A DNA stretch of 64,000 bases from an uncultured Tateyamaria sp. (GTDB lineage Bacteria > Pseudomonadota > Alphaproteobacteria > Rhodobacterales > Rhodobacteraceae), in assembly GCF_947496075.1 (NCBI RefSeq), contig NZ_CANMBJ010000002.1, positions 186,001 through 250,000 on the forward strand, written 5' to 3'. The position numbers were made by a program, and so were the translations under genes. Shown piece by piece: positions 31,197 to 41,063 of the stretch (position 1 is its first letter; each line of letters opens with the position of its first letter). The notes under the pieces were generated by a model. It was not told the DNA's origin. It saw only the letters and a program-made list of their open reading frames with translations, and did not search any database.

Positions 31197-31390
31197 GCTT
31201 CCCCCATTGTCGCGTTTGCAGTATGCCCGCGGGTCCGACCGCGTCCACAGGCGAAACCATGAGACGCTGTCATGCCGTGCCAAGGAAGGCCGATGTTCGC
31301 TGGTTCAGGCGCTTTGCCAAGCGGTGCGGTGCGCTGCGACAAAACAGGTCCTATGGTCGCGACACACGGCATAAACCGGGGCGTAAACCA

Positions 31391-31888
31391 TTGTTTTTAT
31401 ATCGCAAGCTTGGGATCGAAGATGCGGCGGCGTGGCTTGCTCTGCGCCATGAAGGTGCCGCTGTCGCGCCCAGTGGGTTTTTGGTGACCGAGGCTGAAAG
31501 CCGCGCGATGACTGTCGAGACCGCCAGCAAGGTTCTGGCTTATGGCGGACTGCGCGGGGTGTTCGACGAGGATGTTCTGATCGGTTTTTGCGGGTATCGC
31601 CCGCAAAGCATGGAGCGCACGCGGCATCGCGCTGAGCTTGGGCCGTTCTATGTGACCCCGGACTTTCAGGGTACGGGTGCGGCGCAGGCGATGATGCGTG
31701 GCGTTCTGGACGAAGCGAAGGAGGGTGGGGTGGAGCAGATCGAACTGAGTGTGGCCCCGGCAAACACCCGAGCGATCGCATTCTACGAACGTCAGGGGTA
31801 CGTACAGTTCGGCGTGCTACCGGATGCCATAAGAGACCATGGTACGTCAGAGGACGCTCTTTTGTACCGTTTGAAATTGAGTTGGTAA
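31391..31888 (+). CDS. GNAT family N-acetyltransferase
   Basis: 165 aa using a TTG start at 31391, chosen because GNAT proteins begin with the strand seen here (YRKLGIEDAAAWLALRHE) and because GGGG lies 9 bases upstream. An ATG at 31259 would add 44 Arg-rich residues with no resemblance to the family. The acetyl-CoA loop is VTPDFQGTGAAQAMM and the fourth motif is LSVAPANTRAIAFYERQGY. Substrate unknown. It converges on fadJ, with a hairpin between them. Confidence 0.8.
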   Translation: MFLYRKLGIEDAAAWLALRHEGAAVAPSGFLVTEAESRAMTVETASKVLAYGGLRGVFDEDVLIGFCGYRPQSMERTRHRAELGPFYVTPDFQGTGAAQAMMRGVLDEAKEGGVEQIELSVAPANTRAIAFYERQGYVQFGVLPDAIRDHGTSEDALLYRLKLSW

Positions 31889-31893
31889 CGTTC

Positions 31894-31941
31894 GAAGCAA
31901 TTGCTTCAAAGCAAAAGGGGCCGCGCAGAACGCAGCCCCTT
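31894..31941. terminator. Palindrome and hairpin between GNAT gene and fadJ
   Basis: GAAGCAATTGCTTC (31894-31907) is a perfect 14-bp palindrome just after the GNAT stop. AAGGGGC and GCCCCTT (31915-31921, 31935-31941) pair around an inner GCG/CGC stem; on the minus strand the stem runs into TTTT, which suits the end of fadJ. Confidence 0.65.
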
Positions 31942-31964
31942 GAATGATTGCCTTTGGGTGCCGA

Positions 31965-34163
31965 TCAGGCTGCCGCGGCTTCCTTTGGACCGAAGCGGCC
32001 ATAGAAGCTCTGGTTCTTCTCTGCCATCTCGCGCAGCAGGGCGGGGCACTTGAACCGTTCGCCATATTTGGCTTCGAGTTGGTCGCACCGTTCGGCGGCG
32101 TAGGGTGCACCGATGATGTCGAGCCAGCTGAGCGGGCCACCGGACCACGGGGCAAAGCCCCAGCCGAGGATCGCGCCCACGTCGCCTTCGCGGATGTCCA
32201 TCAGCACGCCTTCTTCCAGCGCGCGAACGGCTTCGAGGACTTGGGAGAACAGCAGGCGGTGTTGCACCTCACCCAGTTCGGGCTGCTCGTCGAGCAGCGG
32301 ATACTTGTCGTGCACGCCGCGCCAGATGCCCTGACGTTTGCCCTTCTCATCGTAGTCATAGAAGCCTGCGTTCGCCTTGCGGCCCAGGCGGCCCAGCTCT
32401 TCCAACCAGAAAATCAGGTCGTCGGAGGGGCTGTCGGGATAGTCGTCGCCCATGGCGGCCTTGGTCGCGCGGGCGATCTTGGCACCCAGATCGATGGCCG
32501 TCTCATCCGTCAATTGCAGCGGACCCAAGGGCATGCCGACCATCTTGGCGGCGTTTTCGATCAGCGCAGGCTCGACCCCTTCGGTGACCATCCGCGTCCC
32601 TTCGTTGATGTAAGGGATGATGCAGCGGTTGGCGTAGAAGAAGCGCGCGTCGTTGACCACGATGGGCGTTTTGCGGATCTGGCGCACGTAGTCGAGCGCC
32701 TTGGCCACGGCCCGGTCGCCGGTGTTGGCGCCCTTGATGATCTCGACCAACAGCATCTTTTCGACGGGCGAGAAGAAGTGGATGCCGATGAACTGGTCCT
32801 GGTTTTTGCTGGCCTTCGCCAGTTCGGAGATCGGCAGGGTCGAGGTGTTGGAGGCAAAGATGCAGTCGTCGGGGATGATCGCCTCGACCTTTTGGGTGAT
32901 CTCGGCCTTGACCTTGGGGTCTTCGAACACGGCTTCGATGATCAGGTCGCAGCCTTTGAGGGCGTCCAAGTCAGGCGTGGCGGTGATGCGGGACAGGAGC
33001 GCGTCGCCCTTTTCCTGCGTGGTCTTGCCGCGCTTGATGCCGCCTTCGACATATTTCTCGGAGTAGTTCTTGCCCCGATCCGCGCTTTCCTGATCGCGGT
33101 CGATCAGCACCACTTCCATGCCCGCCTGAGCGGAGACAAGCGCAATGCCCGCGCCCATCAGGCCCGCACCCAGCACGCCAAGTTTCTTGACCCGCTGATC
33201 TTCGATGCCTGCGGGGCGCACGGCCCCTTTTTCAAGCGCTTCCTTGTTCAAGAACAGCGATCGGATCATGGCACCCGACGAGGGGTTCAAAAGGACATTG
33301 GTGAACCAGCGCGCTTCGATCTTCAGCGCGGTATCGAATGGCACAAGCGCGCCTTCATAGACGGCACTCAGCAGCGCCTTGGCGGCGGGATAGACGCCTT
33401 GGGTCTTGCCGTTCACCATGGCGGCCGCACCAACAAAGGTCATGAAGCCCGCAGGGTGATAGGGGGCACCGCCGGGCATTTTGTAGCCCTTCTGGTCCCA
33501 GGGTTTCACAAGGTCCGCGTCAGTGGCGTTCAGCACCCATTCGCGGGCAGCGGCAACGGGATCAGCGACGACTTCATCCACCAGCTTGCCCTTGGCTTTG
33601 GCGGGCGACACCATCTTGCCTTCGAGCAGGAAGGGCGAGGCGTCCATCGCGCCCAGCTTGCGCGCCAGACGGGTCGTGCCACCCGCACCGGGGAAGATGC
33701 CGACGAGGATTTCGGGCAGGCCGACTTTGGCCTTCGGGTTGTCCGCGATGAAAGTGCGGTGCGTGGCCAGCGGCAGCTCCAGACCGATGCCAGCGGCGGT
33801 GCCGGGCAGGGCGGCGGCAATCGGCTTGCCGCCCTTGTTGGTCTTGGGATCCATGCCCGCGCGTTCGATCTTGCGCAGCAGACCGTGCATTTTCATCGTG
33901 CCTTCGAACAGGCCCTTGGCAGGGTTGTCGCCTGCCTCTTCCTTCATCTTGGCGAGCAGGTTCAGGTCCATGCCGCCGGCGAATGTGTCCTTGCCGGAGG
34001 TGATCACCACGCCCTTGACCGCGTCATCGGCGAGCACGTCGTCGATGTGGTCGTTGAGTTGCGCCAGCCCTTCGAGGGACATGACGTTCATGGTCTTGCC
34101 TTCGACATCCCATGTGATGGTGGCGATGCCGTCGGCGTCTTTGGTCAGTGTAAAGTCAGCCAT
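31965..34163 (-). CDS. fadJ: 3-hydroxyacyl-CoA dehydrogenase / enoyl-CoA hydratase
   Basis: 732 aa, the alpha subunit of the fatty-acid oxidation complex. Residues 1-190 are a crotonase domain (enoyl-CoA hydratase; VITSGKDTFAGGMDL, LPGTAAGIGLELPLATH). The NAD-binding 3-hydroxyacyl-CoA dehydrogenase domain starts near residue 330 with VLGAGLMGAGIALVSAQAG, followed by SNTSTLPISELA and GIHFFSPVEKMLLVEII (catalytic His), and a C-terminal dehydrogenase domain. GGGGAGAAG precedes the start. It follows fadA by 15 bp and the pair should be cotranscribed from the operator-bearing promoter at 35391-35485. Confidence 0.96.
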   Translation of the reverse strand: MADFTLTKDADGIATITWDVEGKTMNVMSLEGLAQLNDHIDDVLADDAVKGVVITSGKDTFAGGMDLNLLAKMKEEAGDNPAKGLFEGTMKMHGLLRKIERAGMDPKTNKGGKPIAAALPGTAAGIGLELPLATHRTFIADNPKAKVGLPEILVGIFPGAGGTTRLARKLGAMDASPFLLEGKMVSPAKAKGKLVDEVVADPVAAAREWVLNATDADLVKPWDQKGYKMPGGAPYHPAGFMTFVGAAAMVNGKTQGVYPAAKALLSAVYEGALVPFDTALKIEARWFTNVLLNPSSGAMIRSLFLNKEALEKGAVRPAGIEDQRVKKLGVLGAGLMGAGIALVSAQAGMEVVLIDRDQESADRGKNYSEKYVEGGIKRGKTTQEKGDALLSRITATPDLDALKGCDLIIEAVFEDPKVKAEITQKVEAIIPDDCIFASNTSTLPISELAKASKNQDQFIGIHFFSPVEKMLLVEIIKGANTGDRAVAKALDYVRQIRKTPIVVNDARFFYANRCIIPYINEGTRMVTEGVEPALIENAAKMVGMPLGPLQLTDETAIDLGAKIARATKAAMGDDYPDSPSDDLIFWLEELGRLGRKANAGFYDYDEKGKRQGIWRGVHDKYPLLDEQPELGEVQHRLLFSQVLEAVRALEEGVLMDIREGDVGAILGWGFAPWSGGPLSWLDIIGAPYAAERCDQLEAKYGERFKCPALLREMAEKNQSFYGRFGPKEAAAA

Positions 34164-34178
34164 TGTTCTCTTCTCCCC

Positions 34179-35390
<1,212 letters not shown>

Positions 35391-35436
35391 CGGATTGGTC
35401 CTCCTGCCAATGGCGTGTCTTTGTCTTCAAGTGGGG

Positions 35437-35452
35437 TAGACCGGATGGTCTA
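35437..35452. promoter_or_regulatory. TAGACC-GGAT-GGTCTA dyad upstream of fadA
   Basis: Perfect 6-bp arms with a 4-bp centre, between the longer operator and fadA. It has the form of a TetR-family half-site pair; it may equally be a chance palindrome. Confidence 0.3.
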
Positions 35453-35458
35453 ATCAAG

Positions 35459-35485
35459 GGTGACGTTGCGGCGCTTTACGTAAAC
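35459..35485. promoter_or_regulatory. MerR-type operator in front of fadA-fadJ
   Basis: GGTGACGT-N11-ACGTAAAC. Seven of eight bases in each arm match GTTGACGT-N11-ACGTCAAC, the perfect repeat upstream of the merR gene (40444-40470), with identical spacing. It begins one base after the GST stop codon and lies 68 bp before fadA. Confidence 0.7.
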
Positions 35486-36118
35486 TTACGCGCGGTCGGC
35501 AGGCGAGCCGGGCATGAGGTCGTACGGGGCCTTCCAGCCGGGCGTGTTCGAGATGTTCGTCAACCAGCGGTCGATATTGGGCCAGTCGGCGCGGTCGAAC
35601 CCGAACGGTTCGGGGTAGTAGAGGTAGCCGCAGCACGACAAATCGGCATTGGTCAGGCTGTCGCCGACGATCCAATCGCGACCTTCGAGGTGGGCGTCGA
35701 GGACGTTGTAGGCGGCCTTGAGACGGCCCTGGTTGAAGGCGATGACCTCTTTGGGTTGCTTGTCTTCGGGCAAGAAGTTCATCAGGAACCGGGTGACGCC
35801 GCACATGGAGCTGAGCTTGTGGTTGTCCCAGAGGACCCAGCGCAGCACTTCGTATTTGTCGTCACCTTCACCGCCGAATTTACCGGTCTTGTCGGAGACG
35901 TATTTCTGGATGACGCCCGACTGGCTGATCTTGCGGTCCCCATCCACCAGCAAAGGCGCCTCGCCCATCGGGTTGAGGGCGCGGTATTCGTCTGTGCGCG
36001 CGGCGCCGCCGAAGAAATCAACGAAGACGGGCTCCCAATCGAGACCGGAGAGTTGCAGAGCGAGGGCTGCCTTGTAGGAGTTCCCGCTTTCGCCGAAGCA
36101 GTGCAGTTTGAGGGTCAT
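35486..36118 (-). CDS. Glutathione S-transferase family protein
   Basis: 210 aa from the ATG at 36118. N-terminal thioredoxin-like domain with the glutathione Ser in FGESGNSYKAALAL (residues 6-19) and the cis-Pro region NPMGEAPLLVDGDRKISQSG (49-68; E-S-type loop here is S-Q-S-G). C-terminal helical domain with GDSLTNADLSCCGYLYY. Nu/beta-like bacterial GST. Situated inside the fatty-acid region on the same strand as fadA, with its own start 95 bp before the operator-bearing gap; function probably in detoxification or handling of an acyl/epoxide by-product, which is inference. Confidence 0.88.
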   Translation of the reverse strand: MTLKLHCFGESGNSYKAALALQLSGLDWEPVFVDFFGGAARTDEYRALNPMGEAPLLVDGDRKISQSGVIQKYVSDKTGKFGGEGDDKYEVLRWVLWDNHKLSSMCGVTRFLMNFLPEDKQPKEVIAFNQGRLKAAYNVLDAHLEGRDWIVGDSLTNADLSCCGYLYYPEPFGFDRADWPNIDRWLTNISNTPGWKAPYDLMPGSPADRA

Positions 36119-36422
36119 TGGTGCGGGCCTTTCCGGTCTTGAGATTTGGGAGGGCAAGACCGGTGGGTTTCACACCCCCCGGACCCCCCGTGCGGTTTAT
36201 CTGGCGAAATGAAGATGATCCCGTTTACGCCACATTAAGGTTAATGCCCCGAAGATGAGAAGGTATGGCAGGCTGCGGAGCTGAGCCATGTGCGAAGTGA
36301 AACCCTGCTTTCCCGGCCTCGGTGGACGCCGCCCGCGGAAAGCAGGGTGGACCCCACCTTCATTTCGCCAGGTAAACCGCCCCCGGAGGGCCGGCTGGCG
36401 GCAAGCGCCAATGCGTTTCGCA
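36119..36422. other. Gene-free gap holding a nested repeat element
   Basis: 304 bp without a convincing gene. Short open frames (80 and 61 codons) on the minus strand follow the inverted repeats and look accidental. Most of it is the inverted-repeat element at 36192-36380. Confidence 0.7.
36192..36380. repeat. Nested inverted-repeat element (189 bp)
   Basis: Outer arms 36192-36217 and 36355-36380 are 26 bp long and complementary at 24 positions (left arm starts GCGGTTTATCTGGCGAAAT). Inside are CCCTGCTTTCC (36303-36313) and GGAAAGCAGGG (36337-36347), perfect 11-bp arms. The layout is that of a miniature inverted-repeat element or a strongly folded RNA. No flanking target duplication was found by eye. 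Confidence 0.75.
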
Positions 36423-37571
36423 TCAAAACGCCCTCGCAATCAGCTCTTTCATGATCTCATTGGTGCCACCATAGATGCGTTGTACCCGCGCGTCGGTCCA
36501 CATGCCGCCGATGTCGTAATCGTTGGTGAAACCGTAGCCGCCATGGAGTTGCAAGCACTCGTCCAGCACCCAGGCTTGGGTGTCCGTGGTCCAGTATTTG
36601 CACATGGCGGCTTTATCTACGGTCAACTCGCCGCGGATGTGTTCGGCCATGCATTCGTCAAAGAAAGACCGGCTGACCATAGTTTTGGTCTTGGCCTCGG
36701 CCAGTTTGAAGCGGGTGTTCTGGAATTGCAGGAGGTTGCCGCCGAAGGCCTCGCGTTCCTTGCAGTAGGCTAGGGTGCGCTCGACCGCGCCTTCCATGGC
36801 TCCGACAGCAGCACAGGCGATGACCATGCGTTCCTGCGGGAGTTGCTGCATCAGCTGGTAGAACCCCTGGCCTTCGCTGCCGCCAAGGATGTTTTCGGGA
36901 GCGATCTCGACGTTGTCGAAAAACAGCTCGGATGTGTCCGACGCGTGCATACCGATCTTGTCGAGGTTGCGGCCGCGCTGGAACCCTTCGGCGCCGTCGG
37001 TTTCGAGCACCACCAGCGACACGCCTTTGGAGCCTTCGGTCGGATCGGTCTTGGCCGCGACAACGATCAGGTTGGCGTGCTGACCATTAGTGATGAAGGT
37101 CTTGGAGCCGTTCAGCTTGTAGGCGTTGCCGTCTTTGATGGCGCGGGTCTTGATTGCTTGTACGTCAGAGCCGGTGGAGGGTTCGGTCATTGCCAACGCG
37201 CCGACCAACTCGCCCGTCACCAGCTTGGGCAGCCAGCGCTGTTTCTGATCCTCGGTACCGTATGCCAGAACGTAGTGCGCGACGATGCCGGAGTGAATGC
37301 CGTGGCCCCAGGCCGCCAGGTTGGCGCGGGATGCTTCGACAAGGATAGCGGCTTCGTGGCCGAAGTCGCCTCCGGCTCCACCGTATTCTTCAGGGATCGA
37401 CGGGCAGAGCAGGCCCAACTCGCCCGCTTGTGCCCAGGTTGAGCGGTCCATTTCGCCCTGCTTGCGCCAGCGTTCGAAATGGGGCGCCCACTCATTTGTG
37501 ATGAATTGCGCCGTCATGTCGGCGATCATCTGGTGTTCCTCGGTCATCCACGTAGACGGACCGGCAGCCAT
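36423..37571 (-). CDS. Acyl-CoA dehydrogenase
   Basis: 382 aa from the ATG at 37571; the frame extends upstream to 37787 but that part overlaps another gene. FAD enzyme for the first step of beta-oxidation. [17 protein letters not shown] is the FAD/substrate loop, and near the C-terminus [22 protein letters not shown] and [17 protein letters not shown] include the usual catalytic position (…GGTNEI). Short/medium or branched-chain type; closer to the long-standing FadE-like roseobacter enzymes than to glutaryl-CoA dehydrogenase. Last gene of a minus-strand string that begins with the small genes at 37.6-38.1 kb. Confidence 0.92.
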   Translation of the reverse strand: MAAGPSTWMTEEHQMIADMTAQFITNEWAPHFERWRKQGEMDRSTWAQAGELGLLCPSIPEEYGGAGGDFGHEAAILVEASRANLAAWGHGIHSGIVAHYVLAYGTEDQKQRWLPKLVTGELVGALAMTEPSTGSDVQAIKTRAIKDGNAYKLNGSKTFITNGQHANLIVVAAKTDPTEGSKGVSLVVLETDGAEGFQRGRNLDKIGMHASDTSELFFDNVEIAPENILGGSEGQGFYQLMQQLPQERMVIACAAVGAMEGAVERTLAYCKEREAFGGNLLQFQNTRFKLAEAKTKTMVSRSFFDECMAEHIRGELTVDKAAMCKYWTTDTQAWVLDECLQLHGGYGFTNDYDIGGMWTDARVQRIYGGTNEIMKELIARAF

Positions 37572-37576
37572 ATCTT

Positions 37577-37864
37577 TCACTTGTTTCCTCCCAGAAGTGA
37601 ATTGAACAAAAAAGCCACAACACACACCACAAAACTCAAAACGAACAACAGAAAGGAGAGCCCCATAAAATAACCTGAGGCAATTCCTGAGTACACGAAA
37701 CCTCCGACTTGAACTCCCAAGACTGAGCAATCGGGTTCTGCAGCTGCCGTAACTCGTCCGCATCCCGCTACTTTGCCAACAGCCCATGTTGCTCCAAAGT
37801 GGAGCAGTACCAAGGCCATCGGCACCAGCCCAAGGCCAATGATCCAGCGTGTGACGGCCTGCAT
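37577..37864 (-). CDS. Small membrane protein, two helices
   Basis: 95 aa. Helix 1 near residues 7-29 ([21 protein letters not shown]), then a loop with two Cys ([18 protein letters not shown], probably periplasmic and disulfide-linked), and helix 2 near 61-90 ([26 protein letters not shown]). The start overlaps the stop of the upstream 70-aa gene by one base (TAATG), which supports real, coupled translation. I do not recognise the family. Confidence 0.6.
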   Translation of the reverse strand: MQAVTRWIIGLGLVPMALVLLHFGATWAVGKVAGCGRVTAAAEPDCSVLGVQVGGFVYSGIASGYFMGLSFLLFVLSFVVCVVAFLFNSLLGGNK

Positions 37865-38076
37865 TATCTTTTGCGCGCCTCCAACTCGGAATTGAACAGC
37901 CGCAGGCGGGCTGTCAGGTTTTCCTCGTTCATCACGCTATCGAAATTCTCGAACAGGAACGACAGGGCCTCGCCCTCGTCCAGACCCGCTTCGGCGGCAA
38001 ACCGCTTGAGGCGGCGATACCCGTCTTCGGTCATCGCGACGGGAAAGCGGCGGGTGAGGCGAAAGCGTTTGGGCAT
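37864..38076 (-). CDS. Small ribbon-helix-helix-like protein
   Basis: 70 aa. A short basic strand ([12 protein letters not shown]) followed by two predicted helices ([30 protein letters not shown]) has the outline of a ribbon-helix-helix DNA-binding domain, though with an acidic C-terminal half. It lies right after the terminator hairpin of the DmdC-like gene and is coupled to the two-helix membrane protein. Function unknown. Confidence 0.55.
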   Translation of the reverse strand: MPKRFRLTRRFPVAMTEDGYRRLKRFAAEAGLDEGEALSFLFENFDSVMNEENLTARLRLFNSELEARKR

Positions 38077-38088
38077 AAGCGGTCCTGC

Positions 38089-38122
38089 AAAAAAAGTAAG
38101 GCGGGGGATACCCCCGCCTTAC
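38089..38122. terminator. Hairpin terminator of the DmdC-like gene
   Basis: GTAAGGCGGGGG-ATA-CCCCCGCCTTAC (38096-38122), a perfect 12-bp stem. Read on the minus strand it follows the dehydrogenase stop and runs into seven T's (38089-38095). It belongs to the GTAAGGCGG palindrome family of this window. Confidence 0.85.
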
Positions 38123-38127
38123 CAACT

Positions 38128-39909
38128 TTAGAAGTTTGCCGCTTCCAGCGCCATCACAGTGTCGGCACCGGTCTGGATGCGTGTCAGGTGCAACGCTGTG
38201 GCGGGCAGTTGGCGTGCCATGTAGTAGCGGCCCGTTGCCAGCTTGGTCTCAAAGAATTCCGGGTCGGACGTTCCACCCGCCAGTGCCTCACGCGACGCCT
38301 TGCCCATCTTGGCCCACATCAGGCCTAGGCAGACATGGCCGAACATATGCATGAAGTCGTAGGACCCGGACAGCGCGTTATTCGGGTTCGTCATGCCGTT
38401 CTGCATGAAGTACATGCCCGCGGCCTGCAGGTCCTTGGAGGCTGCTTTCAGCGGTTCCAGGAACTCGTTGTCGTAGGCCTCGTCCTGACCGGAGTTGTCC
38501 TTGATAAAGCCTTTGACCAGATCAAAGAACGCCATCACATGCTTGCCACCGTCTTGCGCCAGCTTGCGGCCCACGAGGTCCAGCGCCTGCACGCCGTTGG
38601 CCCCTTCGTAGATCATCGCGATGCGGGCGTCGCGGGTGTATTGCGACATGCCCCATTCCTCGATGTAGCCATGACCGCCATAAACCTGCTGGGCCTTGAT
38701 GGTGTTGTCGTAGCCAACATCCGTCAGGAAACCCTTGATGATCGGGGTCAGCAGCGACACGAGGCCGTCGGCGTCCTTGTCACCAGCCCGGTGGGCGGCG
38801 TCGATCATTGTCGCGCCCCACAGGATGAACGCGCGTGCGCCTTCGGCAAAGGACTTCTGGTCCATCAGCGAGCGGCGGATGTCGGGGTGCACGATCAGCG
38901 GGTCGGCGGGCTTTTCAGGGGCCTTGGCACCTGTCACGTCGCGCCCCTGCAGACGGTCGTTGGCGTACTCAACGGCGTTCTGATAGGCGACCTCGGCCTG
39001 GGACAGGCCTTGCATGCCCACACCCAGACGCGCTTCGTTCATCATGGTGAACATGGCGCGCATCCCCTTGTGCTCTTCGCCAATCAGGTAGCCCACGGCC
39101 CCGTCATAGTTCATCACGCAGGTGGAGTTGCCGTGAATGCCCATCTTCTCTTCGATGTTGCCAACAGCGACACCGTTGCGGGCACCCAGCGAGCCGTCTT
39201 CGTTCACGAGGAACTTGGGCACGATGAAGAGCGACACGCCTTTGATCCCCTCGGGGCCGCCAACGATTTTCGCCAGCACCAGGTGGATGATGTTGTCGGC
39301 CATGTCGTGCTCACCGGCAGAGATAAAGATCTTCTGGCCGGAGATTTTGTAGCTGCCGTCGTCTTGCGGTTCGGCCTTGGTGCGCATCAGGCCCAGGTCC
39401 GTGCCGCAATGCGGCTCGGTCAGGTTCATGGTGCCGGTCCATTCGCAGGACACCATCTTGGGCAGATAGGTTTCCTTCTGGGCTTGGCTGCCGTGCGCCA
39501 GAATGGCCGAGGCCGCACCATGGGTCAGGCCCTGGTACATAGTGAAGGCCATGTTGGCGGACGAGAACATCTCGCCCACGGCAGTGCCGATGACGTAAGG
39601 CATGTTCTGGCCGCCGAACTCTTCGGGCATGTCCAGACCGGGCCAGCCGCCCTCTTTCACCTGCTCGAACGCATCCTTGAACCCGGTGGGGGTGTAGACA
39701 ACGCCGTTTTCCAACCGGCAGCCTTCCTTGTCACCGACGACGTTCAGGGGCGCCAGCACTTCGGAGGTCAGCTTGCCTGCTTCGTCGAGGATCGCGGAGG
39801 TAAAGTCGGCCTCCAGCTCATCGTAGCCCGGGATGTCGGAGCCTGTGACGTTCAGAACGTCGTGCAGGATGAATTGCATGTCTTTGGTGGGGGGCGTGTA
39901 GCTTGGCAT
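38128..39909 (-). CDS. Acyl-CoA dehydrogenase, DmdC-like long form
   Basis: 593 aa, longer than classical acyl-CoA dehydrogenases because of an extra C-terminal domain, as in DmdC and related roseobacter enzymes. The N-terminus [18 protein letters not shown] is characteristic of this group. Motifs: [40 protein letters not shown], and [23 protein letters not shown] for FAD binding and catalysis. It could oxidise 3-methylmercaptopropionyl-CoA or, more generally, medium/long acyl-CoA. It follows the merR gene by 27 bp, so it is probably part of the MerR-controlled operon. Confidence 0.9.
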   Translation of the reverse strand: MPSYTPPTKDMQFILHDVLNVTGSDIPGYDELEADFTSAILDEAGKLTSEVLAPLNVVGDKEGCRLENGVVYTPTGFKDAFEQVKEGGWPGLDMPEEFGGQNMPYVIGTAVGEMFSSANMAFTMYQGLTHGAASAILAHGSQAQKETYLPKMVSCEWTGTMNLTEPHCGTDLGLMRTKAEPQDDGSYKISGQKIFISAGEHDMADNIIHLVLAKIVGGPEGIKGVSLFIVPKFLVNEDGSLGARNGVAVGNIEEKMGIHGNSTCVMNYDGAVGYLIGEEHKGMRAMFTMMNEARLGVGMQGLSQAEVAYQNAVEYANDRLQGRDVTGAKAPEKPADPLIVHPDIRRSLMDQKSFAEGARAFILWGATMIDAAHRAGDKDADGLVSLLTPIIKGFLTDVGYDNTIKAQQVYGGHGYIEEWGMSQYTRDARIAMIYEGANGVQALDLVGRKLAQDGGKHVMAFFDLVKGFIKDNSGQDEAYDNEFLEPLKAASKDLQAAGMYFMQNGMTNPNNALSGSYDFMHMFGHVCLGLMWAKMGKASREALAGGTSDPEFFETKLATGRYYMARQLPATALHLTRIQTGADTVMALEAANF

Positions 39910-39936
39910 AAGTCTCTCTCCCTAGTGCGGCGGCGC

Positions 39937-40338
39937 TTATTCAGCGGCCTTCTTCGTGGTATTCATCGAGGCGATCATCTTTTCGCCCCACTTCAACTGG
40001 TTCCGAAGGTCATCGATGGCTTCGGTCAATTCAGCGCGTTGGTGCTCCATGTCGGCCAGGCGGTCACGGGCGATGTCATAGGTGCGCGCCAGTTGCGTCT
40101 GTTGCTGGTCACCCATGTCGTAGAGGTCCAGAAGCTGGCGGATTTCTTCGAGGCTGAAGCCAAAGCGCTTGCCGCGCAGGATCAGCTTCAGGCGGGCCCG
40201 GTCGCGTTTTGTGAACAGGCGCTTTTGGCCTTCGCGGATCGGGAACAGCAATTCCTTGGCTTCGTAGAAGCGCAGGGTCCGCGGCGTGACCTCGAAGGCG
40301 TCACACATTTCGCGGATGGTCATGGTTTTATCACTCAT
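39937..40338 (-). CDS. MerR family regulator of fatty-acid degradation
   Basis: 133 aa from the ATG at 40338. N-terminal winged helix-turn-helix (TIREMCDAFEVTPRTLRFYEAKELL, written here in two parts: residues 7-18 and 19-31) followed by a long coiled coil (about 75-120) and no metal-binding Cys, so it senses something other than metal, most likely an acyl-CoA. Immediately upstream of the DmdC-like gene and downstream of two copies of a 27-bp inverted repeat also found before fadA, so it is the best candidate for the protein that binds that site. Similar MerR proteins (LiuR-like) control acyl-CoA breakdown in other proteobacteria. Confidence 0.85.
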   Translation of the reverse strand: MSDKTMTIREMCDAFEVTPRTLRFYEAKELLFPIREGQKRLFTKRDRARLKLILRGKRFGFSLEEIRQLLDLYDMGDQQQTQLARTYDIARDRLADMEHQRAELTEAIDDLRNQLKWGEKMIASMNTTKKAAE

Positions 40339-40409
40339 CGGATCACTCGCATATCCTGTTGCGGTCATCACATGGTGGAGACGCGGATTCGATGCAACCG
40401 GCAGATGAC

Positions 40410-40470
40410 GTTGACGTAAACTGTACGTTGCGTCACGAAGGAAGTTGACGTGATTTTTTGCAACGTCAAC
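40410..40470. promoter_or_regulatory. Two MerR-type operators between merR and usp
   Basis: Site 1: GTTGACGT-N11-ACGTCAAC (40444-40470), perfect 8-bp arms. Site 2: GTTGACGT-N12-GCGTCACG (40410-40437), a weaker copy with one extra base in the spacer. Site 2 starts 71 bp before the merR start, nearly the same distance as the fadA operator to its gene. Auto-regulation of merR and its dehydrogenase is likely. Confidence 0.7.
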
Positions 40471-40568
40471 CGCCGACGCGCCGGGTTTTTGCACCTTGAT
40501 GCATATCAAGGTGGCGCGTTCATCGCCTCGCTACGCTGCGTATGCAGTCAAAGAAGGGAGTGCATGAT

Positions 40569-41015
40569 ATGTTCAAGAGAATTGTAGTTGGGGTCGATGG
40601 CTCGAGTACATCGGACAATGCGGTGCGCATTGCCTGCGATCTGGCCGGCAAGTACGACAGTGCGCTCTATCTGGTGCACACCCCACAGCCGCAAACGGTT
40701 GCTTTTGCGCTGGGGGCCGTAGCAGGATACCACGCCGTCACCACGATGCCGAGCCTCGAAGAGGTGGAGGAAGCGGCAAGCAAGATTGTGGAGGGCGCCA
40801 CCGCAATCGCGAACGAATGCGGCAACGAGATCGTCGAAGCACGTACGGATCAGGGGGATCCCGCCCAGAAGATCACGGCATGCGCACAGGATGTGGGTGC
40901 CGATTTGATCGTCACGGGACGGCGTGGTTTGGGCAGCATTGGGTCGCTGGTCCAGGGAAGCACCAGCCAGCAGGTCAATCATCTGGCGAAATGCGCGACC
41001 CTGTCCGTTATCTAG
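40569..41015 (+). CDS. Universal stress protein
   Basis: 148 aa from ATG 40569 (AAGGGAG upstream). UspA fold: RIVVGVDGSSTSDNAVRIAC at the N-terminus (ATP-binding Asp) and the C-terminal nucleotide loop VTGRRGLGSIGSLVQGSTS (G-2x-G-9x-G-S/T), so it should bind ATP. Divergent from merR, and its promoter shares the region with the operators, so the MerR protein could also affect it. Role: stress survival; targets unknown. Confidence 0.9.
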   Translation: MFKRIVVGVDGSSTSDNAVRIACDLAGKYDSALYLVHTPQPQTVAFALGAVAGYHAVTTMPSLEEVEEAASKIVEGATAIANECGNEIVEARTDQGDPAQKITACAQDVGADLIVTGRRGLGSIGSLVQGSTSQQVNHLAKCATLSVI

Positions 41016-41063
41016 GGTGCTTTGAAAAGATGACCGGGTGCGGCGATGTGCGCTGCGGTCGGT

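Noticed and set aside
38335-40419. 694-codon + strand frame opposite the DmdC-like gene and merR
   Set aside because: Antisense of two well-supported genes; composition rich in Val, Gly and His with no recognisable domain.
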